Positions 17,037-26,806 of a stretch of DNA of 64,000 nt are shown piece by piece. Below the pieces are notes generated by a model that saw only the letters and a program-made list of their open reading frames with translations, did not search any database and was not told the DNA's origin. The position numbers and the translations under genes were made by a program. Source of the stretch: Steroidobacteraceae bacterium (GTDB lineage: Bacteria > Pseudomonadota > Gammaproteobacteria > Steroidobacterales > Steroidobacteraceae); contig JAPZRU010000026.1 of NCBI GenBank assembly GCA_027531255.1, positions 42,997 to 106,996 on the forward strand. The letters run 5' to 3'. Position 1 is the first letter of the stretch. The number at the start of each line of letters is the position of its first letter.

Positions 17037-18623
17037 ATGACCACCCGCGACCCGAACCGCGTCCTGATCTTCGACACGACGCTGCGCGACGGCGAGCAGT
17101 CGCCCGGCTGCAGCATGACCCCGCCGGAGAAGCTTCGGGTCGCGCGCGCACTCGCGGACCTCGGCGTCGACGTGATCGAGGCGGGCTTCCCGGCCGCGTC
17201 GAAGGGCGACTGGGAGTCGGTGCAGGCGATCGCCCGAGAGATCCAGGGCCCGATCGTCTGCGGTCTCGCCCGCTGCAACCGCGAAGACATCGAGAAGGCG
17301 CACGGCGCGGTGCGCGACGCCGCGCGGCACCGCATCCACGTGTTCCTCGCCACGAGCTCGATCCACCGCCAGTACAAGCTGAACATGGCGAAGGAGGAGA
17401 TCGTCCGCGCCGCGGTCGAGGGCGTACGCATCGCGCGCGACCTCGTCGAGGACGTGGAGTTCTCGCCCGAGGACGCCTCGCGCACCGAACTCGAGTTCCT
17501 GGCCCAGGTCGTCGAGGCCGTGATCGAGGCCGGCGCGACGACGATCAACGTGCCGGACACGGTCGGCTACGCGACGCCGCAGGAGTACGGCGAGATCTTC
17601 GCCTACCTCAGGCGGCACGTGCGCGGCGCCGACCGGGTGGTGTTCTCGGCGCACTGCCACGACGACCTCGGCATGGCCGTGGCCAACAGCCTGACCGCCG
17701 CCCACAACGGCGTGCGGCAGATCGAGTGCACCATCAACGGCATCGGCGAGCGGGCCGGCAACGCCTCGCTCGAGGAGATCGTGATGGCGCTGAAGACCCG
17801 CGAGCAGTTCTACGGGCTGCGCACGGGCATCCAGACCACGAAGCTCTACCCGACCTCCCGCCTCGTCTCGACGATCACCGGCATGCCGATTCCCCGCAAC
17901 AAGGCGGTCATCGGCGAGAACGCGTTCGCCCACGAGAGCGGCATCCACCAGCACGGCGTGCTGAAGCACGCGAGCACCTACGAGATCATGCAGCCGAAGG
18001 ACGTCGGACTGTCCCGCAACAGTCTCGTGCTCGGCAAGCACAGCGGCCGCGCGGCGCTGCGCGACCGCATCCAGGCGCTCGGCTTCGACCTCGACGAAGC
18101 GGAGCTGAACCGCGTGTTCGCCGAGTTCAAGGCGCTCGCCGACAAGAAGAAGGAACTGTTCGACGGCGACGTCGAGGCGCTGGTGTTGCGCACGGCCGAC
18201 GCAGAGGGCGGCCCGTGGGCGATCGACAAGCTCTGGACCTCGGCGACCTCCGGCGCCGACGCCTCGGCCGTCGTGCGCCTGACGCACTCGGACGGGCGCA
18301 GCGTCGAGCAGGGCGCGACCGGCGACGGCCCGATCGATGCCTGCTTCAAGGCGATCGAGATCGCCACCGGCATCGCCGTCAAGCTCAGCGACTTCGAGGT
18401 GCGCAGCGTCTCCGAAGGCGAGGACGCGCAGGGCGAGGCGCTCGTCTACGTCGAGCACAACCAGCGCACCTACCGCGGCTCCAGCCTCAGCACCAACATC
18501 ATCGAGTCGTCCGCCCGCGCCTTCCTGGAAGTGATCAACCGCATCGAGACCCACCGCCAGAGCGGCCGCGCGCCTGGGGAGCGCCTGACGCAGACGCGCG
18601 GGCCCGTGCCCGCGACGGTCTGA
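17037..18623 (+). CDS. leuA: 2-isopropylmalate synthase
   Basis: The 528-residue enzyme condenses 2-ketoisovalerate with acetyl-CoA, the first committed step to leucine. The N-terminal TIM barrel carries [13 protein letters not shown] and the metal motif [14 protein letters not shown] with [19 protein letters not shown]; the C-terminal LeuA regulatory domain (from about residue 390, [21 protein letters not shown]) is where leucine feedback acts in this family. GAGGAATCGACG precedes the ATG. It follows ilvC in the same transcript, so transcription attenuation and enzyme feedback would act together. Confidence 0.96.
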   Translation: MTTRDPNRVLIFDTTLRDGEQSPGCSMTPPEKLRVARALADLGVDVIEAGFPAASKGDWESVQAIAREIQGPIVCGLARCNREDIEKAHGAVRDAARHRIHVFLATSSIHRQYKLNMAKEEIVRAAVEGVRIARDLVEDVEFSPEDASRTELEFLAQVVEAVIEAGATTINVPDTVGYATPQEYGEIFAYLRRHVRGADRVVFSAHCHDDLGMAVANSLTAAHNGVRQIECTINGIGERAGNASLEEIVMALKTREQFYGLRTGIQTTKLYPTSRLVSTITGMPIPRNKAVIGENAFAHESGIHQHGVLKHASTYEIMQPKDVGLSRNSLVLGKHSGRAALRDRIQALGFDLDEAELNRVFAEFKALADKKKELFDGDVEALVLRTADAEGGPWAIDKLWTSATSGADASAVVRLTHSDGRSVEQGATGDGPIDACFKAIEIATGIAVKLSDFEVRSVSEGEDAQGEALVYVEHNQRTYRGSSLSTNIIESSARAFLEVINRIETHRQSGRAPGERLTQTRGPVPATV

Positions 18624-18669
18624 CGCAGCGCCCCGCGGCCGCCATAACGGACATCCTGGAGACAGACGA

Positions 18670-20073
18670 ATGAGCAACGCGCCCCGCACCCTCTTCGAGA
18701 AGGTCTGGTCCGCGCACGAGGTCGTGCCGGAGACGCCGGACACGCCGGCGGTGCTGTACGTGGACCTGCACCTGACGCACGAGGTCACCTCGCCGCAGGC
18801 GTTCGCGATGCTGAAGGACCGTGGCCTGAAGGTGCGCCGCCCCGACCGCACGTTCGCGACGATGGACCACGCGACGCCGACCGACCGCGCGCAGATCTTC
18901 GGCGGCGTGCCGATCAGGATGGAGTCGGCCGCGAAGCAGATCGCGATGCTGGAGCGGAACTGCGCCGAGTTCGGCATCGAGCTGCTGAAGCTGCGCGACG
19001 ACCAGCGCGGCATCGTGCACATCATCGGCCCGGAGCTCGGCCTCACGCAGCCCGGCCGCACGATCGTCTGCGGCGACAGCCACACGAGCACGCACGGCGC
19101 CTTCGGCGCGCTCGCGTTCGGCATCGGCACGACCGAGGTCGGCCACGTGTTCGCGACCCAGTGCCTGCTGCAGCGCAAGCCGAAGACCTTCGCCGTGAAC
19201 GTCGAGGGCGCGTTCGGCCCCGGCGTGACCGCCAAGGACCTGATCCTCGCGATCATCAACGCCGTCGGCGTGTCCGGCGGCACCGGCTCGGTGTTCGAAT
19301 ACCGCGGCAGCGCGATCCGCGCCCTCTCGATGGAGGAGCGCATGACGGTCTGCAACATGTCGATCGAGGCCGGCGCGCGCGCCGGCATGATCGCGCCGGA
19401 CGAGACCACCTTCGCCTACCTGAAGGGCCGCCCGCGCGCGCCGCAGGGCGCGGACTGGGACCGCGCCGTCGAGCGCTGGCGCACGCTCGTCACCGACCCG
19501 GGCGCGAGCTTCGACCGCGAGGTGTCGATCGACGCCTCGAAGCTGCGGCCGATGATCACGTACGGAACCAATCCGGGCATGTCGGTCGGGATCGACGAGG
19601 CGATCCCGGCGAGCGGCGACGCCGTCTACGCGAAGGCCCTCGAGTACATGGGCCTGTCACCCGGCCAGACGATGCTGGGCCAGCCGGTGCAGGTCGTGTT
19701 CCTCGGCAGCTGCACGAACGGCCGGATCAGCGACCTGCGCGCGGCGGCGCGGGTACTGAAGGGCCGCCGGGTCGCGAGCGGTGTGCACTTCCTGGTGGTA
19801 CCGGGCTCGCAGCAGGTGAAGCGCGAGGCCGAGGCCGAAGGCCTCGACCGCGTGTTCATCGAGGCCGGGGCCGACTGGCGCGAGAGCGGCTGCTCGATGT
19901 GCCTCGGCATGAACGGCGACACGGTCGGCAAGGGCGCCTACTGCGTGTCCACCAGCAACCGCAACTTCGAGGGCCGCCAGGGCGTCGGCGCCCGGACGCT
20001 GCTCGCGAGCCCGATCACGGCCGCGGCGAGCGCCGTGCAGGGCCGCGTCGCCGACCCCCGCGAGTACCTGTAG
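18670..20073 (+). CDS. leuC: 3-isopropylmalate dehydratase large subunit
   Basis: The 467-residue aconitase-family subunit isomerises 2- to 3-isopropylmalate with LeuD. Visible hallmarks are [20 protein letters not shown] and the iron-sulfur ligands in [13 protein letters not shown] and GCSMCLGMN (CxxC). GGAGACAGACGA precedes the ATG. It is separated from leuD by 10 bp. Confidence 0.97.
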   Translation: MSNAPRTLFEKVWSAHEVVPETPDTPAVLYVDLHLTHEVTSPQAFAMLKDRGLKVRRPDRTFATMDHATPTDRAQIFGGVPIRMESAAKQIAMLERNCAEFGIELLKLRDDQRGIVHIIGPELGLTQPGRTIVCGDSHTSTHGAFGALAFGIGTTEVGHVFATQCLLQRKPKTFAVNVEGAFGPGVTAKDLILAIINAVGVSGGTGSVFEYRGSAIRALSMEERMTVCNMSIEAGARAGMIAPDETTFAYLKGRPRAPQGADWDRAVERWRTLVTDPGASFDREVSIDASKLRPMITYGTNPGMSVGIDEAIPASGDAVYAKALEYMGLSPGQTMLGQPVQVVFLGSCTNGRISDLRAAARVLKGRRVASGVHFLVVPGSQQVKREAEAEGLDRVFIEAGADWRESGCSMCLGMNGDTVGKGAYCVSTSNRNFEGRQGVGARTLLASPITAAASAVQGRVADPREYL

Positions 20074-20083
20074 GAGCCTCCCC

Positions 20084-20662
20084 ATGGACCCCATCAAGAC
20101 CCTCCGCTCGCGCACCGTCGTGATGCCGCGGACCAACATCGACACGGACCAGATCATCCCGGGCCGCTTCCTGACGACGACGACGAAGGAAGGCCTCGGC
20201 GCCCAGCTGTTCGCGGACTGGCGCTACGACGCCGCCGGCGCGCCGATCCCCGACTTCGTGCTGAACCGCCCGGAGTCGCAGGGCTGCGCGATCCTGGTCG
20301 CGGGCCGCAACGTCGGCTGCGGCTCCTCGCGCGAACACGCGCCGTGGGCGCTCTACGACTGGGGCTTCCGCGCGGTCGTCAGCACCGAGATCGCCGACAT
20401 CTTCCGCAACAACTCGCTGAAGAACGGCCTGCTGCCGGTGATCGTCGACGAGGAGACGCACGGCTGGCTGGTCGCGAACCCGGGCGCCGAGATCACGATC
20501 GACCTCGAGAGCACTACGCTGCGCCTGCCGACCGGTCGCACCGCGACGTTCCCGGTCGAGGCGTTCGCCCGGTACTGCCTGCTGAACGGGATCGACGAGA
20601 CCGGCTACCTGCTCGGCCAGGACGCGAAGATCGCCGCGTTCGAAGCACGCCACGTCGCATGA
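20084..20662 (+). CDS. leuD: 3-isopropylmalate dehydratase small subunit
   Basis: The 192-residue swivelling-domain partner of LeuC, with [13 protein letters not shown] near the start and the [17 protein letters not shown] substrate loop. The Shine-Dalgarno (TAGGAGCC) overlaps the leuC stop. Its own stop overlaps the leuB start as ATGA, so the last two genes are translationally coupled. Confidence 0.97.
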   Translation: MDPIKTLRSRTVVMPRTNIDTDQIIPGRFLTTTTKEGLGAQLFADWRYDAAGAPIPDFVLNRPESQGCAILVAGRNVGCGSSREHAPWALYDWGFRAVVSTEIADIFRNNSLKNGLLPVIVDEETHGWLVANPGAEITIDLESTTLRLPTGRTATFPVEAFARYCLLNGIDETGYLLGQDAKIAAFEARHVA

Positions 20663-21714
20663 AGGCGCGGATCGCGGTCCTGCCGGGCGACGGCATCGGC
20701 CCCGAAGTGGTGCGCGAGGCCGTGCGCTGCCTCGAGGCGATCGCGAGGCGCCACGGCCACGACTTCGAACTGCCGGAAGCGCCGGTCGGCGCCGCCGCTA
20801 TGGACCAGACCGGCGTGCCGCTGCCGCCCGGCACGCTCGCGCTCGCGAAGTCCTCCGACGCGGTGCTGTTCGGCGCGATCGGCGATCCGCGCTACTCCGA
20901 CCCTGCGCTGAAGATCCGCCCCGAGCAGAGCATCCTGCAGCTCCGGCAGGAACTCGGCCTGTACGCCAACCTGCGCCCCGTCGTCACCTTCCCTGCCGTC
21001 TACGACGCGTCGCCGCTGCGTCCCGAACTGCTCGCGGGCGTCGACGTGATGGTCGTCCGCGAACTCACCGGCGGCATCTACTTCGGCCCGAAGACGCGCA
21101 CCGACACGCAGGCCACCGACACCTGCGTCTACACCGTCGCCGAGGTCGAGCGCATCGCCCGGCTCGCGGGTCGCCTCGCCCGGCAGCGCCGCGCGAAGAT
21201 CACCTCGGTGGACAAGGCGAACGTGCTCGAGACCTCGCGCCTGTGGCGCACGGTCGTGACGCGCGTGATCGCGGAGGAGTTCGCCGGCGTCGCGCTCGAA
21301 CACACCTACGTGGACGCGGCGGCGATGCACCTGCTGCGGCGGCCCGCCGACTTCGACGTCGTCGTGACCGAGAACATGTTCGGCGACATCCTCACCGACG
21401 AGGCCTCGATGCTGCCGGGCTCGCTCGGCCTGTGCGCGTCGGCGTCCCTCGGCGCGGGTACGCTGGGCCTCTACGAGCCGATCCACGGCTCCGCGCCCGA
21501 CATCGCGGGGCGCGGGGTCGCGAACCCCTACGCGACGATCCTGAGCGCCGCGCTGCTGCTGCGGCACTCGCTCGGCCTCGAGACCGAGGCGCGGGCGCTG
21601 GAAGCGGCGGTCGGCCGCGCGATCGCGGCGGGCGTGCGCACGGCGGACCTGAAGCCGCAGGGTGCGCCGGCGAGCACCCGCGACGCGGGCGCGGCGGTGC
21701 TCGCCGCGCTCTGA
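20659..21714 (+). CDS. leuB: 3-isopropylmalate dehydrogenase
   Basis: The 351-residue NAD-dependent oxidative decarboxylase of leucine synthesis. It starts [18 protein letters not shown] and carries [12 protein letters not shown], the [20 protein letters not shown] metal and substrate loop, and [12 protein letters not shown]. The ATG overlaps the leuD TGA. Its stop codon abuts the stop codon of the opposing cystathionine gamma-synthase gene with no base between. Confidence 0.97.
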   Translation: MKARIAVLPGDGIGPEVVREAVRCLEAIARRHGHDFELPEAPVGAAAMDQTGVPLPPGTLALAKSSDAVLFGAIGDPRYSDPALKIRPEQSILQLRQELGLYANLRPVVTFPAVYDASPLRPELLAGVDVMVVRELTGGIYFGPKTRTDTQATDTCVYTVAEVERIARLAGRLARQRRAKITSVDKANVLETSRLWRTVVTRVIAEEFAGVALEHTYVDAAAMHLLRRPADFDVVVTENMFGDILTDEASMLPGSLGLCASASLGAGTLGLYEPIHGSAPDIAGRGVANPYATILSAALLLRHSLGLETEARALEAAVGRAIAAGVRTADLKPQGAPASTRDAGAAVLAAL

Positions 21715-22884
21715 CTAGGCGCCGGCAGCCAGCGCGCGGTCGAGCCCCGCGCGCAGGTCCGCGACGAGGTCCTCGGCGGACTCGATCCCGATCGACAGGC
21801 GCAGCAGGCTGTCGGAGATGCCCGCCCGCGCCCGCGCCTCCGCGTCCATCGCCGCGTGGGTCATCGACGCCGGGTGTGCGACCAGGCTCTCGACGCCGCC
21901 GAGCGATTCGGCGAGCGAGAAGTACTGGAGGCCCTCGACGAACGCGCGCACGCCCGCCTCGCCGTTCGCGACCTCGAAGCTCAGCATCGCGCCGAAGCCG
22001 CGCTGCTGCTCGCGCGCGAGCGCGTGGCCGGCGTGGTCCGCGAGGCCCGGCCAGTAGACCTTGCGCACCGCCGGGTGCGCGCGCAGCGCCTCCGCCACCG
22101 CCTGCGCGTTGGCTTCGTGCAGGCCGAGCCGCGCGTGCAGCGTGCGCAGGCCGCGCAGCGTCAGGAAGCTGTCGAACGGCGCGCCCGTCAGGCCCAGGCA
22201 GTTGGCCCACCACCCGAGCTCGTCATGCAGCGGCTTCTCCTTCGCGATCACGGCGCCGCCGACGACGTCACTGTGGCCGTTCAGGTACTTCGTGGTCGAG
22301 TGGATGACGACGTCGGCGCCGAGCGCGAGCGGCTGCTGCCAGACCGGCGAGAGGAACGTGTTGTCGGCGGCCACGAGCGCCCCGGCCGCGTGCGCGGCGG
22401 CGGCGCAGCCCCTGAGGTCCGTGATTCGCAGCAGGGGGTTCGACGGGGTCTCGAGCCACACGAGCCGCGGCTTCGCCGCCAGCGCGTTCCGGAACGCGTC
22501 CGCGTCGGTGGGGTCGACGAACTCGACGCGGATCAGCCCCTGCCGTGCGAGCGCGGTGAACAGCCGGAACGTGCCGCCGTAGCAGTCGCGCGGCACGAGC
22601 GCGAGCTCGCCCGCCTTCAGCAGGTGCGCGACCAGCGTGACCGCCGCCATGCCGGACGCCGTCACGACCGCGCCGGCGCCGCCCTCGAGTTCCGCGAGCG
22701 CGCCGCCGAGCGCGTCGCGCGTCGGGTTGCCCGAGCGCGAGTAGTCGTAGGTGCGCTTCTTGCCGTAGCCTTCGAACGAGTACGTGGAGGTCAGGTGCAG
22801 CGGCGGCACCACGGCGCCGTGCTGGGTGTCGGTGTCGAGCGCGGCGCGCACGGCGCGCGTGCGCGCCGAGGGAGTACGGGTCAT
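21715..22884 (-). CDS. metB: Cystathionine gamma-synthase-type PLP enzyme
   Basis: A 389-residue Cys/Met-metabolism PLP enzyme. The PLP lysine is in HSTTKYLNGHSDVVGG; YDYSRSGNPTRDALGGALAELEGG and ASGMAAV are typical of gamma-synthases and lyases. It would join O-succinylhomoserine with cysteine to form cystathionine. The ATG overlaps the metX stop as ATGA. If the neighbour instead acylates serine, this gene could act in cysteine or reverse transsulfuration metabolism, so the exact reaction is left open. Confidence 0.88.
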   Translation of the reverse strand: MTRTPSARTRAVRAALDTDTQHGAVVPPLHLTSTYSFEGYGKKRTYDYSRSGNPTRDALGGALAELEGGAGAVVTASGMAAVTLVAHLLKAGELALVPRDCYGGTFRLFTALARQGLIRVEFVDPTDADAFRNALAAKPRLVWLETPSNPLLRITDLRGCAAAAHAAGALVAADNTFLSPVWQQPLALGADVVIHSTTKYLNGHSDVVGGAVIAKEKPLHDELGWWANCLGLTGAPFDSFLTLRGLRTLHARLGLHEANAQAVAEALRAHPAVRKVYWPGLADHAGHALAREQQRGFGAMLSFEVANGEAGVRAFVEGLQYFSLAESLGGVESLVAHPASMTHAAMDAEARARAGISDSLLRLSIGIESAEDLVADLRAGLDRALAAGA

Positions 22885-23921
22885 CGGGCGGGTCCTTCGA
22901 GACAGTCGGCGAAGATCGGTGCGAGCACGCCCGCTTCCTTCAGGAACGCGTCGTGCCCGTACAGCGAGGAGATCGAGTGCAGCCGCGCGCGCGGCAGCCG
23001 GGCCGCGAGCGCTTCGAGGTCGGCGTGCGGCACCAGCTGGTCCTCGCGCACCCCGACGAGCGTGACCGGCGGCCGCACGCGCGCGGCGTCCACGCGGTGC
23101 AGGTCGATCGACTCGGACAGGCAGACGAACGACTCCGGCAGGTAGCGGGCCGCGTAGGCGTCGCCGCGCGCGTGCAGGTAGTCCTCCACGGGGAAGCGCC
23201 AGCGGCCGCCGGACGGCACTGGATCGCCGCCGAAGCGGGCGGCGAATTCGGCGGGGCTGCGGTAGGTCGCCATCGCGAGCGCGCGTGCGAGCTTCAGTCC
23301 CGCGGGGCCGTCGCCGCGCGCGAGCCCGAACCGGACGATCTCGCGCTGCACGCTGCGCCACGCGGTCGACATCGGGTGCGCGCGGTCGGCGGCGGAGATC
23401 ACGAGCAGGCGCTCCGCGAGCCCGGGGAAACGTTCGCCGGCGGCAAGCGCGACCATGCCGCCGTAGGACGCGCCGACGATGGCGTGCAGCCGACCGACGC
23501 CGAGCTCGGCCACCAGCCGCGCGATCGCCCCCGCCTGGTCCACGGAAGAGATCGACGGAAAGCCCGCGCCGCCGCGCACCGGCCCGGTGCTGCCGCCGCT
23601 GCCGCCCAGGAAGTCGATCCCGAGCACCCGCCACCGGGTCGTATCGAGCGCGGCCCCGCGCCCGACCAGCGCGCCCCACCAGCCGTCGTCCTCGGCCGCG
23701 ACGCGACGATCCGCGGAAATGCCGCCGAGCGCGGCGACGACGGGTGCACCCGCCGGGCCCACGAGCCGCCACGCGAGGCGCAGCTCCGGCAGTGCGCCGC
23801 CGAGGTGCAGCGGCCAGGGGCCGTTCCAGGCCGCGACCCCTTCCTGGGCGACGGGCGGCGCGGTGGCTGCCGCGGGGTGACCGGCATCGGGTCCGGCGGC
23901 AGGCACGGGGGAACTGGGCAT
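22881..23921 (-). CDS. metX: MetX-family homoserine (or serine) O-succinyltransferase
   Basis: An alpha/beta-hydrolase acyltransferase of 346 residues from the ATG at 23921. The nucleophile is in VGASYGGMVAL, with Asp in VGVREDQLVPH and His in LYGHDAFLKE. It resembles the Xanthomonas MetX group, some members of which have been reassigned as serine O-succinyltransferases; the sequence alone does not decide. The first 25 residues are Pro/Ala-rich. An in-frame ATG at 24038 is rejected because it lies inside the riboswitch. It is co-transcribed with the downstream metB. Confidence 0.87.
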   Translation of the reverse strand: MPSSPVPAAGPDAGHPAAATAPPVAQEGVAAWNGPWPLHLGGALPELRLAWRLVGPAGAPVVAALGGISADRRVAAEDDGWWGALVGRGAALDTTRWRVLGIDFLGGSGGSTGPVRGGAGFPSISSVDQAGAIARLVAELGVGRLHAIVGASYGGMVALAAGERFPGLAERLLVISAADRAHPMSTAWRSVQREIVRFGLARGDGPAGLKLARALAMATYRSPAEFAARFGGDPVPSGGRWRFPVEDYLHARGDAYAARYLPESFVCLSESIDLHRVDAARVRPPVTLVGVREDQLVPHADLEALAARLPRARLHSISSLYGHDAFLKEAGVLAPIFADCLEGPAR

Positions 23922-24031
23922 CGGTTCGGGAATCCTGGGGGCATCGGCGCTGGGCGGCCCTGCTCCCGTCTCGCGCCGGCCGGACGGCACCCCGGCGGGT
24001 GACCGCAGCACTGCCGGCGTTGGCCGGCGGC

Positions 24032-24170
24032 GGCTCATCTACCGGCGGTCCTGGCGCGGCGCGCCTCGCGGGCACGCGGCACCGGACCTCCGCAGGAGTT
24101 GGCACCTGGACGCAGTGCGCAGGTTGCCCCGGCTTCAAAGGGCCAGTCCCTCAGCCGGTCTCGATGAGCC
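24032..24170 (-). ncRNA. SAM-I (S-box) riboswitch upstream of metX
   Basis: On the minus strand P1 is a perfect 8-bp helix, GGCTCATC (24170-24163) with GATGAGCC (24039-24032). Inside are the S-box hallmarks in order: GAGA joining region, P2 CCGGCT/AGCCGG, GAGGGACTGGCCC, TTTGAAGCCGGGGCAACC, GGTGCCAACTCCTGCGGAGG. P4 and the 3' arm are long and GC-rich. No T-run terminator follows, so control may be at ribosome access or by factor-dependent termination. S-adenosylmethionine should lower metX-metB expression. Confidence 0.88.
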
Positions 24171-24175
24171 CGGGG

Positions 24176-24205
24176 AGGATACGGAGGCGCCCGCCGGCAC
24201 GTCAA
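24176..24205 (-). promoter_or_regulatory. Promoter of the metX riboswitch transcript
   Basis: On the minus strand TTGACG (24205-24200) and TATCCT (24181-24176) are separated by 18 bp. The predicted start, near 24169, falls at the first base of riboswitch P1, which supports both assignments. It is divergent from the his operon control region. Confidence 0.65.
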
Positions 24206-24234
24206 GGAACGGCCTTGCGCCGGGGCCGCGTCTT

Positions 24235-24268
24235 GTATTAACGTATTAGTACATTAGTACGTTGATAC
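24235..24268. promoter_or_regulatory. AT-rich repeat array, putative operator of the his operon regulator
   Basis: In a very GC-rich region, 24235-24268 reads as near-tandem 8-bp units: GTATTAAC, GTATTAGT, ACATTAGT, ACGTTGAT. It contains the dyad GTAC-ATTA-GTAC (24249-24260). TrpR itself binds ACTAGT-type repeats, so this is a plausible autoregulatory site for the TrpR-family gene starting 3 bp later. A possible -10 (TATTAA, 24236-24241) lies inside it. No Shine-Dalgarno separates it from the ATG. Confidence 0.5.
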
Positions 24269-24271
24269 GCC

Positions 24272-24589
24272 ATGAAGCTGCACCGGCCGCTGAGCCCGCG
24301 GCAGGAGGCGCTCGCCGAGCGCGCCCTGTACCAGGCGATCCTGTCGCTGAAGACGCCCGACGAGTGCCGGGCGTTCTTCCGCGACCTCTGCACGCCCGCG
24401 GAACTGCAGGCGCTGTCCGATCGCTGGGCGGTGGTCGAACTGCTGCAGCAGGACCTCCCCTACCGCGAGATCCACCGGCTCACCGGCGTCAGCGTCACGA
24501 CGATCGGGCGCGTCGCCCGCTTCCTGCTGGCCGGCAACGGCGGCTACGCGCTCGCCGCGGCGCGCACGAGAGAACCCCGGAATGGATAA
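24272..24589 (+). CDS. TrpR/YerC-family regulator heading the his operon
   Basis: A 105-residue TrpR-fold DNA-binding protein. LSLKTPDECRAFFRDLCTPAELQALSDRW and the helix-turn-helix DLPYREIHRLTGVSVTTIGRVARFL are characteristic of the YerC/YecD branch, not tryptophan repressor proper. Its position as first gene, overlapping hisG by 8 nt, suggests a histidine-responsive repressor controlling its own operon. No ribosome site precedes the ATG, so the transcript may be leaderless or very short-leadered. Confidence 0.85.
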   Translation: MKLHRPLSPRQEALAERALYQAILSLKTPDECRAFFRDLCTPAELQALSDRWAVVELLQQDLPYREIHRLTGVSVTTIGRVARFLLAGNGGYALAAARTREPRNG

Positions 24590-25481
24590 GCACGAACGAC
24601 TCAAGGTGGCGGTGCAGAAGAGCGGCCGCCTGACCGAGAACTCGCTGGACCTGCTCGCGCGGTGCGGCCTCAAGTACACGCGCGGCAAGGACCAGCTGCT
24701 CTGCTACGGCGAGAACATGCCGCTCGACGTGCTGCTGGTCCGCGACGACGACATCCCGGACCTCGTGCAGGAGGACGTCTGCGACCTCGGCATCGTCGGC
24801 CTGAACGTCGTCGAGGAGAAGCGCCTCGGCTTCCTCGCGCGCGGCCGCGCGCCGCTGTTCGAGCAGCTGCAGACGCTCGACTACGGCAGGTGCCGCCTCA
24901 GCATCGCGGTGCCCGAGAAGATGCCCTACTCCGGTCCCGCGAGCCTCGCGGGCAAGCGCATCGCCACCACCTACCCGAACATCCTGTCGAAGTGGCTGGC
25001 CGACCGCGGCGTGCGTGCCGAGGTCGTGGTGCTGTCCGGCGCGGTCGAGATCGCGCCCCGGCTCGGCCGCGCCGACCTGATCTGCGACCTCGTCTCCACC
25101 GGCGGCACGCTGCAGGCCAACAGCCTGCGCGAGGTCGAGAAGGTGTTCGAGAGCCAGGCCGTGCTGATCCGCACGCCGGTGCCCCTGCCTCCCGAGAAGG
25201 AGGACTGGATGCGCCGCATGCTGGTGCGCATCGACGGTGTGCAGCAGGTCAAGGAGAGCAAGTACATCATGCTGCACGCGCCGCGTTCGGCACTGCCCGA
25301 AATCCGCCGGCTCCTGCCCGGCAGCGAGTCGCCGACGGTCATCCCGCTCGACGGTCTCGGCGACAAGGTCGCGGTGCACGCGGTCTGCCGGGAGAACGTG
25401 TTCTGGGAGACGCTGGAGAGCCTCAAGGGCGCCGGCGCGAGCGCCGTGCTCGTGCTTCCGGTCGAGAAGATGCTGGCCTGA
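24582..25481 (+). CDS. hisG: ATP phosphoribosyltransferase, long form
   Basis: The 299-residue long-form HisG makes the first step of histidine synthesis. The N-terminal catalytic half starts [19 protein letters not shown], with [12 protein letters not shown] and the PRPP-binding [19 protein letters not shown]; the C-terminal ACT-like domain (from about residue 225) is the histidine feedback site, so no HisZ partner is needed. The ATG overlaps the regulator gene by 8 nt. Confidence 0.96.
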   Translation: MDKHERLKVAVQKSGRLTENSLDLLARCGLKYTRGKDQLLCYGENMPLDVLLVRDDDIPDLVQEDVCDLGIVGLNVVEEKRLGFLARGRAPLFEQLQTLDYGRCRLSIAVPEKMPYSGPASLAGKRIATTYPNILSKWLADRGVRAEVVVLSGAVEIAPRLGRADLICDLVSTGGTLQANSLREVEKVFESQAVLIRTPVPLPPEKEDWMRRMLVRIDGVQQVKESKYIMLHAPRSALPEIRRLLPGSESPTVIPLDGLGDKVAVHAVCRENVFWETLESLKGAGASAVLVLPVEKMLA

Positions 25482-25498
25482 ACGCGCGACGGAACGAC

Positions 25499-26806
25499 AT
25501 GCCCACGATGCACGACTGGACCTCGCTCGACCCAGCCGCGCGGCGCGCGCTGCTGCGCCGGCCGGCGCAGGAAGACCGCGCCGCGCTCGAGCGCACGGTG
25601 TCGGCGGTGATCGCCGACGTGCGCGCCGGGGGCGACGCCGCGGTGCGCCGCTACACCGCGCGCTTCGACGGCGTCGAGCTTGCCGACCTCGCGGTCGGCC
25701 CGGCCGACTTCGACGCGGCGGAAGCGGCGCTCTCGCCCACGCAGATCGCCGCGATCGACCGTGCCATCGCGAACGTGCGCCGCTTCCACGAAGCCCAGCG
25801 CGCCGCTCCGCTGGCCGTCGAGACCTCGCCCGGCGTGCTCTGCGAGCGCCGCGAGGTGCCGCTGCAGGCCGTCGGCATGTACGTGCCGGCCGGCTCCGCA
25901 CCGCTGCCCTCCGCCGCCATCATGATCGCGGTGCCCGCGGCGATCGCCGGCTGCCCGACGCGCGTGCTCTGCACCCCGCCCCGCAAGGACGGACGCGTGG
26001 ACCCCGCGGTGCTCGTCGCGGCGCGTCGCTGCGGCGTGACCCGGGTGTTCCGCATCGGCGGCGCGCAGGCGATCGCGGCGATGGCGTTCGGCACCGAGTC
26101 GGTACCGAAGGTGGACAAGATCTGCGGACCCGGCAACGCGTGGGTGACCGCGGCGAAGCAGCTTGTCGCGAACGATCCCGACGGCGCGGCGCTGGACCTG
26201 CCGGCCGGCCCCTCGGAAGTGCTCGTGATCGCCGACGAGGCCGCGCGTCCCGCATTCGTCGCCGCGGACCTCCTCGCGCAGGCCGAGCACGACCCGTCGG
26301 CGCAGGTCGTGCTGGTGACGACCTCGCGCGAACTGGCCGACGCCGTGGCACTCGAACTGGATCGCCAGCAGCAGTCGCTGTCGCGGAAGGCCATCACCGC
26401 GCAGTCCCTCGCGCACAGCCGCATCCTGCTCGTGCCGACGCTCGACGAGGCGTTCGCGGTCAGCAACGCCTACGCGCCCGAGCACCTGATCCTCGAGATC
26501 CGCGACGCCCGCGCGTGGCTGCCGAGGGTCACGTCGGCCGGCTCGATCTTCCTCGGCGAATGGACGCCGGAGTCGATGGGCGACTACTGCAGCGGCACCA
26601 ACCACGTGCTGCCGACCTACGGCTACGCCCGCGCCTATTCCGGGCTTTCGCTGCACGACTTCGTGCGCCGGATCACCGTGCAGGAGCTGACGCCGGCGGG
26701 CCTGCAGGACCTCGGGCCCGTAGCGCAGACGCTCGCCGGCCTCGAGGGACTCGACGCCCATGCGAACGCGGTGGCGGTGCGCCTCGCCGCGCTGGAGGGC
26801 CGATGA
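25499..26806 (+). CDS. hisD: Histidinol dehydrogenase
   Basis: The 435-residue zinc enzyme carries out the last two oxidations to histidine. Visible motifs include [61 protein letters not shown] (zinc His/Asp) and [17 protein letters not shown] precedes the ATG at 25499; a second in-frame ATG lies at 25508. The stop overlaps the hisC start (ATGA). Confidence 0.96.
   Translation: MPTMHDWTSLDPAARRALLRRPAQEDRAALERTVSAVIADVRAGGDAAVRRYTARFDGVELADLAVGPADFDAAEAALSPTQIAAIDRAIANVRRFHEAQRAAPLAVETSPGVLCERREVPLQAVGMYVPAGSAPLPSAAIMIAVPAAIAGCPTRVLCTPPRKDGRVDPAVLVAARRCGVTRVFRIGGAQAIAAMAFGTESVPKVDKICGPGNAWVTAAKQLVANDPDGAALDLPAGPSEVLVIADEAARPAFVAADLLAQAEHDPSAQVVLVTTSRELADAVALELDRQQQSLSRKAITAQSLAHSRILLVPTLDEAFAVSNAYAPEHLILEIRDARAWLPRVTSAGSIFLGEWTPESMGDYCSGTNHVLPTYGYARAYSGLSLHDFVRRITVQELTPAGLQDLGPVAQTLAGLEGLDAHANAVAVRLAALEGR

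Noticed and set aside
24032..24138. Longer metX frame starting at 24038 or upstream
   Set aside because: These starts fall within the SAM-I aptamer, and the extra residues are low complexity; the ATG at 23921 is preferred.
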